Assembly (NCBI GenBank): GCA_018623785.1
Contig: JAAZVD010000066.1
Span: 1 to 7,775, forward strand
Direction of reading: 5' to 3'
Origin: Bacteroidota bacterium
GTDB taxonomy: Bacteria; Bacteroidota; Rhodothermia; Rhodothermales; UBA10348
Length of the DNA stretch: 7,775 bases
The translations under genes were made by a program, and so were the position numbers. Shown one piece after another: positions 1-5,869 of the stretch (within the stretch, counting starts at the first letter, position 1; each line of letters starts with the position of its first letter). The notes beneath the pieces were generated by a model. It did no database searches. It saw only the letters and a program-made list of their open reading frames with translations, and was not told the DNA's origin.

Positions 1-376
1 AGGCAACATTAAGGGGTGCACCATCCAGAAACACGGCCACCTGACGTTCTCCGGCAGCCCGGATATAGACCAGTGTCTCTCCGCGGGAATTGGTTTGTAC
101 ACTAGCCGATGGCACAAGGCGCAACGTAGAGGCCACATCGGGTACATCCTGTCGTGACAGTTCCGCTAATTCCACCCGATAGGCACGCCGGGTCCTGTCC
201 TCCTGCCGAGACGCCCCACCGATCACGATCTCCGACAAGTCGTAGGTCTTCAAGGAATCCCGGGACACCTGCTCCTGCGCATGTACGGGAAGCAGCCAAC
301 CCAGAGAGCTCAGGAGAAGGATACACAGGCCGAAGGCTGACTGCTTACGGCAGCAATCACGATAGATTCTGAACAA
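1..376 (-). CDS. TonB-dependent receptor, N-terminal part (cut by window edge)
   Basis: Reading the minus strand from a TTG at 376 gives 125 complete codons open to the window edge. Residues 1-33 form a signal peptide: a basic start (RDCCRKQ), a hydrophobic core (LCILLLSSLGWLLP) and a cleavage site VHA^QEQ. Residues 45-54 (YDLSEIVIGG) look like the periplasmic TonB box. From about residue 66 the plug domain begins, with VPDVASTLRLVPS and the plug signature VYIRAAGERQVAVFLDGAP. Receptors of this type sit in the outer membrane and import siderophores, cobalamin, glycans or other ligands using TonB/ExbBD energy. The ligand cannot be inferred because the barrel lies outside the window. No ATG is in frame near the signal peptide. 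The TTG fits it best, while an in-frame GTG at 457 would add 27 residues unlike a signal sequence. The gene is divergent from the DUF4175 gene. Family call strong, start uncertain. Confidence 0.85.
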   Translation of the reverse strand, partial: MFRIYRDCCRKQSAFGLCILLLSSLGWLLPVHAQEQVSRDSLKTYDLSEIVIGGASRQEDRTRRAYRVELAELSRQDVPDVASTLRLVPSASVQTNSRGETLVYIRAAGERQVAVFLDGAPLNVA

Positions 377-562
377 CGCAGAAACCCGGGGTGAATGAAA
401 CGGACCTGATTCCAAGGGCGGGCAGGAACAACGGTAGGGATCAGAGCAGGGTTCCACGTTTCTTGGGGCGAAGGGGATCGGGATTGTGCCTCCCATGAAA
501 CCCGCCGCGGTACGGCAAGGTAGACCCTATCTTCCGGACCCACTCCGCAGCTCAGCCTTCCC
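377..562. promoter_or_regulatory. Divergent intergenic region, presumed to hold two promoters
   Basis: About 186 bp separate the starts of the divergent TonB receptor and DUF4175 genes, so promoters for both should lie here. I could not find a convincing -35/-10 pair or the Bacteroidota TTTG/TAnnTTTG pattern on either strand. Neither gene has a good Shine-Dalgarno sequence: only pyrimidine-rich CTTCCC precedes the ATG at 563. The only symmetry noted is a short CCGCGG palindrome near 508. The role is inferred from gene orientation alone. Confidence 0.35.
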
Positions 563-3500
563 ATGAGTTCACTGACCCGACAGCTCGTAGATCTGCTTCG
601 TAGCCGTTTGCGGGCTGCCCGTCTACGTCTGCTGACCACTGATCTGATCTTCGGGGCGGTTCGCCTGTTGGGTGCGCTGCTTACGATCTGGCTGGTCCTG
701 GCCCTGTTGGAGTGGGCCTTCTGGCTACCGGCCATGGTTCGATGGGCCTTTGTCGGCATCTCGTCACTGATACTGGGTGCGCTTCTGATTCTAGGTATGG
801 TCCTGCCCATACTTCGCCATACCGGACTGCTTCCCGGTCGAGATGAACTGAATCTGGCCAAACAGATAGGTCGCACGTATCCCGACGTTGGCGACCGCCT
901 TCTGAATCTGCTTCAATTGGCCGATGGCCATCACAGCCAGAGCCCTGAACCTTTCGTCGATCAGGCTGTCCGGCGCTTGGGAGAGCCGATCCGGGATCTG
1001 GACTTCACCGGCATTGCAACCTGGACGCCGACTAAAACGTGGTCCCGTTGGGCTGCCATTCCCTTGCTTTCTCTCATCGTTCTCTTGTTGGCAGCTCCGG
1101 GACCTTTTCGGCAAGCAACCCACCGCATAACGCATCCCGGCACGACGTTCGAACGAGAAGCGCCCTACGCGCTTGCTGTTTCTCCGGGAGATACCCGATT
1201 GATCATCGGAGGGGATCTGACGGTCTTGGTCTCTCTGACCGGCGATGCTCCTGAAGAGGCCCCGCTTTTGGAGACGATTGTTGACGGCGAGCTTCGTTCA
1301 CGCTTCGTGAACCTTTCTGCGGATTCCTCAGGCGCCTACCGGCATGACTGGACCAACATACGATACCCGTTTCGCTACCGGGTCTCCACAACGTTGGTCA
1401 CGACACCGTGGTATACGGTCTCGTTGATCGAGCGACCGCTCGTCCAGCAACTGAATGTACGCTTGACCTACCCATCGTACAGCCGTATACCGGCTCAGGC
1501 GCTGGAGATCAACACCGGTGATGTTACTGCCCTTCAAGGCAGTCGCGTTGAGATCACCGCTTCCCTTTCCGGGGCTGCAACGACAACAGCCTCACTTCTC
1601 TTTGATTCAGGCCGTAGCGTACCAACAGACCTCAATGGCCGCACGGCGAGCGGCAGCTTCAGGGTTCAGGGCGATGATAGCTATCGTATCCAACTGACGT
1701 CTCCGGAAGGAATTCAGAATATCGACCCCATTACGTACAGGGTCAAAAGTATTCCCGATGCGTCTCCGACGGCTGCGCTGCTATCCCCGGAGGCTCTTAT
1801 GGATATCAGTGCCGAAATGGCTGTCCCTCTTCTGGTCCACATCACGGATGACTTCGGCTTTTCTCGGATGACCCTGCACTATCGTCTCTCTGAAAGCCGT
1901 TTCGGCGCCATTTCCGACACGTTCAGCGGGAGTGATATTGCCATTCCTTTTGCCTACCAGCTCGACCAAGAAGTCCCCTTTGAGTGGGATATCAAGGAGG
2001 TGGCTGACCTCGATCCGGTCCCAGGGGATGTAATCGACTATTACGTCGAAGTTTGGGATAATGACGGTGTTGGTGGCGCCAAACCTGCACAGACACGGAT
2101 CCATCAGCTGCGAATGCCTTCCCTGGCCGAGCGTTATGAAGCACTCGATGATGCCGAGGACGATACCCAAAAGTCCATCGAAGAACTGCTCCAGGAGGCC
2201 GACGAGGCCCGCGAACAATTTGAGGAACTGAGGGAAGATCTGCTCGAGAACCCGGAAGCTGGATTTCACGAAGAGCGGCTTCTGGAGCAGCTTCAGGAAC
2301 GTCAGCAGGATTTGGAGGCATCCGTGGATGCCGTTGCCCAGCGTATGGAAGAGCTGGCGCAGGATATGCAGGAGAATGATATGGTCTCGGAACAGACCAT
2401 GGATATGTTCAACGAGCTACAGGAAGTGGTCGAAGAGGTGCGAACGCCGGAATTGATGGAAGCACTCGAGCAGCTCCAGAACGCTCTCGAGAACATGGAT
2501 CTCAACGAGATGCAGGATGCCCTCGAGAAATTCGAGTTCTCCGAAACCATGTACCAGGAGCGTTTGGAGCGGACCCTTGATTTATTCAAACAATTCCGCG
2601 TCCAGCAGGACATGGAGGAAGTGCAGCAGCGAGCTGAGGAGCTGGCCGAAACCGAGGACAAGCTGGCAGAGGAGACGGCCAGACTGGAGAACGAGCAGGC
2701 TCAGGAAGCCGATGGTGAGAATCAGCAGCCCTCCGAACGAAATGAGCAATTGGCCAAGGAGCAGGAGCAAGCGTCCGAGGATATGAAGGCCCTCGAAGAG
2801 AAGATGGAAGAAGTACTCCAGCGGATGGAAGAACTGGACAATATGCCTTCCGAGGATATGCAGGATTTGCTGGAAGACACTCAGGACCAAGAAATGTCCC
2901 AGCAAATGCAGGATAACGCGGAGCAGCTGCGCAACAATGAGTTACAGCAGGCTGGTGAACAACAACAGGAGATGTCCCAGCAGCTTAATCAAATGTCATC
3001 CCAGATGAACGACATGCAGATGAGCATGCAGGGCGCACAGATGCAGATGAACATCGCGGCCATCCGCGCAGCGCTCGAGGACATTTTGACGCTTTCCGAA
3101 AGCCAAGAGCGGCTTCGACTCGAGGTCCTGGACTTGGCAACGGATTCTCCGCTTCTGAGGGATGCTGCGCAGCAGCAGGTCGAACTGTCCGAGGGTATGG
3201 CCATCACATCAGATTCCCTACAGGCCATCGCTCGAGACATTCCGCAGATGACCAGGGATGTACAGCAACGGGCTGGCGACGCCCTGCGCGAAATGAGCGA
3301 GAGCACGTCCGCCTTGACCGAACGCGCGGCACGCCGCGCTGCCGGCCATCAACGGGGCGCCATGACCAGCCTAAACGAGCTGGCGCTGTTGCTCTCTGAA
3401 CTTCTGAACCAGCAGATGAATGGTAGCGGGGCGGGCCAAAGCAATCAGAGCATGGAGCAGATGATGGAACAGCTCCAGCAGATGGGTCAGCAACAGCAGC

Positions 3501-4000
3501 AGCTGAATCAACAGATACAGCAGCTGCTCAATGACATGCAGGGGCAGCGCCTGACCCAGGATATGATGGAGCGACTTCGTCAAATGGGAGCGCAGCAGGA
3601 GCAGATCCGCAACGAACTACGCCAAATGAATCGCAATCGGGATGCCAGGAATCGCCTGCTGGGCGACCTCAACCGGGTGGCAGACCAAATGATGGAAACC
3701 ATCGAGGAATTGCAGCAAAACCGTGTATCACGTCGCACGGTACAACGTCAACAGCAGATCCTGACCCGCCTCCTGGAGGCCTCCAAATCCATGGAGCAGC
3801 GAGGCAAAGACAATAAGCGGGAGGGTCGTTCAGCAGAAGAAATTCTGCGCGAAAGTCCGGCTGCGCTTCCGCTGCCCGAGCAACTGGAACGCCTTCGTCG
3901 TGACTTGATCCGTGCACTTGAATCGGGGTATTCAGCGGACTACGAAGACTTGATCCGCCGTTACTTCGAGCTTCTGCAGACGGAGACTGGCCGGAACTGA
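563..4000 (+). CDS. DUF4175-family membrane protein with long Q/E/M-rich coiled coil
   Basis: This 1145-residue protein is anchored by hydrophobic helices at about 30-50, 58-84 and 163-180. Between the second and third is a conserved-looking segment (DELNLAKQIG, then DVGDRLLNLLQLADG, about 94-122) that I associate with DUF4175. Residues 195-515 are beta-rich and probably extracytoplasmic, with RPLVQQLNVRLTYPSYSR (291-308) and later ITDDFGFSRMTLHYRL and VIDYYVEVWDNDG, resembling Ig-like strands. From about 519 to 830 runs a charged, then Q/M-rich coiled coil. A more ordinary helical stretch (830-955) follows, then a second Q-rich coiled coil (about 956-1055) and a short basic/acidic tail. The family is found in Bacteroidota-type genomes and has no established function. 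A long periplasmic tether or scaffold is my inference. It is convergent with the DCC gene, with 60 bp between the stops. The start is the first ATG before the first hydrophobic helix, without a clear ribosome site. Confidence 0.85.
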   Translation: MSSLTRQLVDLLRSRLRAARLRLLTTDLIFGAVRLLGALLTIWLVLALLEWAFWLPAMVRWAFVGISSLILGALLILGMVLPILRHTGLLPGRDELNLAKQIGRTYPDVGDRLLNLLQLADGHHSQSPEPFVDQAVRRLGEPIRDLDFTGIATWTPTKTWSRWAAIPLLSLIVLLLAAPGPFRQATHRITHPGTTFEREAPYALAVSPGDTRLIIGGDLTVLVSLTGDAPEEAPLLETIVDGELRSRFVNLSADSSGAYRHDWTNIRYPFRYRVSTTLVTTPWYTVSLIERPLVQQLNVRLTYPSYSRIPAQALEINTGDVTALQGSRVEITASLSGAATTTASLLFDSGRSVPTDLNGRTASGSFRVQGDDSYRIQLTSPEGIQNIDPITYRVKSIPDASPTAALLSPEALMDISAEMAVPLLVHITDDFGFSRMTLHYRLSESRFGAISDTFSGSDIAIPFAYQLDQEVPFEWDIKEVADLDPVPGDVIDYYVEVWDNDGVGGAKPAQTRIHQLRMPSLAERYEALDDAEDDTQKSIEELLQEADEAREQFEELREDLLENPEAGFHEERLLEQLQERQQDLEASVDAVAQRMEELAQDMQENDMVSEQTMDMFNELQEVVEEVRTPELMEALEQLQNALENMDLNEMQDALEKFEFSETMYQERLERTLDLFKQFRVQQDMEEVQQRAEELAETEDKLAEETARLENEQAQEADGENQQPSERNEQLAKEQEQASEDMKALEEKMEEVLQRMEELDNMPSEDMQDLLEDTQDQEMSQQMQDNAEQLRNNELQQAGEQQQEMSQQLNQMSSQMNDMQMSMQGAQMQMNIAAIRAALEDILTLSESQERLRLEVLDLATDSPLLRDAAQQQVELSEGMAITSDSLQAIARDIPQMTRDVQQRAGDALREMSESTSALTERAARRAAGHQRGAMTSLNELALLLSELLNQQMNGSGAGQSNQSMEQMMEQLQQMGQQQQQLNQQIQQLLNDMQGQRLTQDMMERLRQMGAQQEQIRNELRQMNRNRDARNRLLGDLNRVADQMMETIEELQQNRVSRRTVQRQQQILTRLLEASKSMEQRGKDNKREGRSAEEILRESPAALPLPEQLERLRRDLIRALESGYSADYEDLIRRYFELLQTETGRN

Positions 4001-4060
4001 CGCGATCAAGCACTCCTCCAGCGAACTGATCAAAACAGCATCAAAGGCCACACAAGAGGA
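4001..4060. other. Short convergent intergenic spacer
   Basis: Sixty bases lie between the stops of two convergent genes. The spacer contains several GATCAA/ATCAAAGG copies (near 4004, 4028, 4040 and 4060) but no hairpin followed by a T-run on either strand. I cannot identify an intrinsic terminator for either gene. Confidence 0.4.
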
Positions 4061-4465
4061 TCAAAGGAATCGGGACCGATCCTCGGGCGTTGGCAGTCGG
4101 CATGATTCCCGCTTTCCGAACCACCGGTACCGATTGGCTGCTATCCAGTTGTACACAGCATCACGGATGGTTTTGGGAATGATGCGGAATACCCGCAGGG
4201 CCGGCCAGAGGCCGGGCATGTGCCGGGATATTTCCAGGACGGCATCCGACGCCGTCCACACGTTCTTGCCTTCAATAAGGACGATGGAATCAAAGTAATG
4301 CTCAGGCAAGCCGTGTTTCCTGAGCACGGCCAGACCCTCCTCTGACTGAAGGGCGCCAAATACGAAACGACCCTCCGGATCCCTGTCGATCAGGAAGTTG
4401 ACGCTGGTGTTGCAAAGGTTGCAAACACCGTCGAAGAGAACGATGGATCGCACAGAAAGCGTCAT
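4061..4465 (-). CDS. DCC-family (DUF393) thiol-disulfide oxidoreductase-like protein
   Basis: This 134-residue protein starts at the ATG at 4465 (MTLSVRSIVLFDGVC). Its N-terminal strand leads into DGVCNLC (residues 12-18), the Asp-x-x-Cys-x-x-Cys motif that names the DCC family and gives it a thioredoxin-like CxxC pair. The body follows the family pattern: a conserved RDPEGRFVFGALQS, a SIVLIEGKNVWTASDAVLEI strand-helix unit, and a C-terminal RYRWFGKRESCRLPTPE ending in RFL. The length is typical for the family. These small cytosolic proteins are presumed redox-active, but substrates are not established. The reading frame stays open upstream to an ATG at 4552, and another ATG lies at 4489. The added residues are cysteine/proline-rich and not family-like, so I prefer 4465. 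No clear ribosome site is visible. It stands alone, convergent with the DUF4175 gene and divergent from the GlgA-like gene. Confidence 0.88.
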   Translation of the reverse strand: MTLSVRSIVLFDGVCNLCNTSVNFLIDRDPEGRFVFGALQSEEGLAVLRKHGLPEHYFDSIVLIEGKNVWTASDAVLEISRHMPGLWPALRVFRIIPKTIRDAVYNWIAANRYRWFGKRESCRLPTPEDRSRFL

Positions 4466-4574
4466 GCCGAGGCACCAAGAGCAGACCATCCGAGATAGTG
4501 TTTCAGGGGGTGGAACGCCCCCGCACACAACAGGATTCCGCAACCCCTGCAAGCAACGACACAGAAAGGAGGTT

Positions 4575-4636
4575 CTTCACGCTTCCACGCTTGAAAAAAC
4601 AGCCATATGTCGGTATTTTATGAGTTCAGCGTGAAG
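4575..4636. repeat. 9-bp perfect inverted repeat framing the promoter candidate
   Basis: CTTCACGCT at 4575-4583 is the exact reverse complement of AGCGTGAAG at 4628-4636, with 44 bp between. The arms flank the TTGAAA/TATTTT pair on both sides, as a pair of operator half-sites would. A chance occurrence is possible at this length. Confidence 0.4.
4591..4619 (+). promoter_or_regulatory. Sigma70-like promoter candidate
   Basis: TTGAAA at 4591-4596 and TATTTT at 4614-4619 are separated by 17 bp, a classic housekeeping arrangement. They lie in a short AT-rich island within GC-rich surroundings. Transcription would start near 4626 and run toward the GlgA-like gene with a leader of roughly 270 nt that includes the repeats and hairpin. 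The -10 box matches the consensus only partly, and Bacteroidota primary promoters often use a different consensus, so this is a candidate only. Confidence 0.3.
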
Positions 4637-4718
4637 CGCCCTCTGGCCCTGCCACCGGAAGGCCCCGCGCCTGCCCACCGACCGGGAAACGGAGGTGCAT
4701 CTAGACGTCGTCAACATT

Positions 4719-4775
4719 GGACATGATTCGACATGCCGGAGATGATCCGACACATAGGACATGATCCGATTTGGG
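4719..4775. repeat. Three tandem 19-bp repeats
   Basis: Three abutting units at 4719-4737, 4738-4756 and 4757-4775 share the form GGA(C/G)ATGAT(C/T)CGA at their first 12 positions, with divergent tails. Each core is nearly palindromic (GGA, five bases, TCC or TTC). The exact 19-bp period and conserved half make this more than chance. It could be a cluster of regulator binding sites upstream of the GlgA-like gene. It could also be the multi-repeat end of a lost insertion sequence, as IS21-family elements carry several transposase-binding repeats at their ends. No transposase gene is visible. Confidence 0.7.
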
Positions 4776-4815
4776 GAGCACGACTGGGCTGTGCTGACCA
4801 GTCGTCACGCTCCTC
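4773..4815. other. Strong imperfect hairpin in the leader of the GlgA-like gene
   Basis: ACGACTGG (4780-4787) pairs perfectly with CCAGTCGT (4798-4805) across a 10-nt loop. Past a 3-nt bulge (CAC), GGGGAGC (4773-4779) pairs with GCTCCTC (4809-4815) with one G-T wobble, giving about 15 bp in total. There is no T-run after it, so it does not look like an intrinsic terminator for plus-strand transcription. It begins on the last bases of the third tandem repeat. An RNA leader structure or a protein-binding site are both possible. Confidence 0.55.
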
Positions 4816-4893
4816 GATAGAAGCCTGTAAGGCCAGCACGTTCCACCCCGGTCCCTTCATCCAGAAAAGTGTGATCAAACCGGTGATCCAGGT

Positions 4894-5667
4894 ATGGCAA
4901 ACGCGATGAGGATTCTGTTCATCTCAGGCGAAGTAGCACCGTTCTCCAAGACATCTGAATTGGCTTCAATCGTTCGATCTCTCCCGGAAAGCCTCCACGA
5001 GTCGGGAAAGTACGAGACTCGGATCATGATGCCGCGTTACGGCACGGTAAGTGAACGCCGAAATCGGCTGCACGAAGTCATACGTTTATCCGGCAGTGAA
5101 ATCACCCTGGGAGATCGCACAGAGACCCTACGGGTAAAGGTTGCCTCCATTCCAGGCATCCGTCTGCAGGTCTACTTTATGGATAACGACTACTACTTCA
5201 AGCGAAAAGGTATTTTCGCAGATCGCCAGGGTAAGCTCTTCGCAGACAATCTGGAACGGTCTGTGTTCTACGCTCGGTCCGTCATCCGGACCATTCGAAA
5301 CCTTGGCTGGCAGCCTGACCTGATCCATGCTTTCGGGTGGTTATCGGGCATGGTGCCCTATGTGTTACGAACAGAATTCGGTGACGATGAGCTGTTCAAG
5401 GATGCCAAAGTTGTGTATACCCCCGATTCGGTGGATTTCGAGGCTCGTATCGACAAGGATGGCTTCGGCAACCTCAGCTTGAAACCAGACGAACGACTTG
5501 TCGGCAAGGAACCGTCTGAAGCCGGCCAAACGTTCGCTGATGCGGTTTTACTGGCTCCCGGCATGGAGGCCGACGCCAGCATGGCGGCTTTCAGTGGGGA
5601 AAAGGAGTCAGAAATGGATGAAGCGGTCGCTATCTACCAGCGTCTTGCCAACAGCGTACCTGCGTGA
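4894..5667 (+). CDS. Truncated glycogen-synthase-like protein (GT5 N-terminal domain only)
   Basis: This 257-residue protein matches the N-terminal Rossmann half of GlgA-type glycogen/starch synthases. It shows MRILFISGEVAPFSKTSEL (5-23), MMPRYG and SERRNRLHEVIRLSG (45-67), a YFMDNDYYFKRKGIFAD segment (94-110), DNLERSVFYARSVIRTI (118-134) and PDLIHAFGW (141-149). Full GlgA is about 480 residues. The second GT-B domain, which holds the acceptor-side and nucleotide-sugar residues, is absent. The nucleotide-binding KxGGL motif is KTSEL, and the HAHDW-type motif is HAFGW. Catalysis by this protein alone therefore seems unlikely. It belongs to a short Bacteroidota subgroup often annotated as glycogen synthase and found beside DUF4270 genes, with the RRNQLHEVIRLSG stretch as its hallmark (recalled from family knowledge). 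The ATG at 4906 (residue 5) is an alternative start. No strong ribosome site is visible. Function unknown. Confidence 0.85.
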   Translation: MANAMRILFISGEVAPFSKTSELASIVRSLPESLHESGKYETRIMMPRYGTVSERRNRLHEVIRLSGSEITLGDRTETLRVKVASIPGIRLQVYFMDNDYYFKRKGIFADRQGKLFADNLERSVFYARSVIRTIRNLGWQPDLIHAFGWLSGMVPYVLRTEFGDDELFKDAKVVYTPDSVDFEARIDKDGFGNLSLKPDERLVGKEPSEAGQTFADAVLLAPGMEADASMAAFSGEKESEMDEAVAIYQRLANSVPA

Positions 5668-5697
5668 GATGTAAATGCCCCGCGAAGGGGAAACATC
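5668..5697 (+). other. Small hairpin directly after the stop codon
   Basis: GATGT (5668-5672) pairs with ACATC (5693-5697). Inside, CCCC (5678-5681) pairs with GGGG (5687-5690) around a GCGAA loop, with unpaired bases between the two stems. It begins immediately after the stop of the GlgA-like gene and may protect or shape the 3' end of that transcript. It lacks a T-run. Confidence 0.35.
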
Positions 5698-5722
5698 AGC
5701 GGGAAGGCCGGCATACACACAC

Positions 5723-5763
5723 CGAAGCCCCAGGTCATGTCACGCACTTGGGGCTTCGCCTTT
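5723..5763 (+). terminator. Intrinsic-terminator-like stem-loop
   Basis: CGAAGCCCCA (5723-5732) is perfectly complementary to TGGGGCTTCG (5749-5758), making a 10-bp GC-rich stem with a 16-nt loop. CCTTTA follows. The T-run is short, so termination may be partial. The position, 56 bp after the GlgA-like stop and about 107 bp before the lipoprotein start, fits a transcription boundary or attenuator between them. Confidence 0.6.
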
Positions 5764-5869
5764 ATGCCCGTTGCATGTCAATGCTGCTGTTCGCTCACTG
5801 AGAGCGGCCAAAGCGCTCCGCCTGGCAACGCATCGAGACCAGTCCCCTCCGCCCAGCAGATTTTGCCCG
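5764..5869 (+). promoter_or_regulatory. Leader of the lipoprotein gene with alternative short hairpins
   Basis: The 106 bp before the lipoprotein start contain CGCTC (5792-5796), GAGCG (5802-5806) and CGCTC (5814-5818). The middle element can pair with either flank, giving two mutually exclusive 5-bp hairpins. No clear -35/-10 pair is visible, although a promoter would be expected here if the preceding hairpin terminates transcription. Confidence 0.25.

Larger units (their letters stand above)
4466..4893. other. Long non-coding interval with repeats and hairpins
   Basis: About 430 bp lie between the divergent DCC and GlgA-like genes. Open frames exist on both strands (a plus-strand one at 4398-4634, a minus-strand one at 4577-4762), but they overlap repeats or gene ends and show no recognisable domain. 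I treat the interval as non-coding. It holds an AT-rich promoter-like patch framed by a 9-bp inverted repeat, three 19-bp tandem repeats, a strong imperfect hairpin, and then a leader to the start codon at 4894. The 4637-4718 part shows nothing I can name. Confidence 0.5.

Noticed and set aside
310..876. 188-codon minus-strand open frame spanning the divergent intergenic region
   Set aside because: It overlaps both the TonB receptor start in another frame and the DUF4175 N-terminus. Its Arg/Ser-rich content looks like a shadow.
1781..2321. Long open frames antisense to the DUF4175 gene
   Set aside because: They are shadows of codon bias in the real gene. The same occurs at 2302-2905 and 3371-4013, where the Q/E-rich coding strand yields Leu/Ser-rich antisense peptides.
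2117..3720. DUF4175 Q/E-rich coding region considered as a DNA repeat array
   Set aside because: Short CAG/GAG-rich words recur, but there is no fixed period. The pattern is explained by coding for a coiled coil.
4466..4552. N-terminal extension of the DCC protein from an ATG at 4552
   Set aside because: The added 29 residues are not family-like and the ATG at 4465 gives the typical DCC N-terminus.
4565..4572. Strong Shine-Dalgarno-like AAAGGAGG on the plus strand
   Set aside because: No start codon follows at a suitable distance. The first TTG is about 18 bp away and opens no convincing gene.
4398..4634. Plus-strand open frame of 78 codons
   Set aside because: It overlaps the well-supported start of the DCC gene on the other strand and has unlikely composition with no recognisable motif.
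4577..4762. Minus-strand open frame of 61 codons across the tandem repeats
   Set aside because: Its start lies inside the repeat array, it has no domain or ribosome site, and it covers the promoter-like region and inverted repeat.
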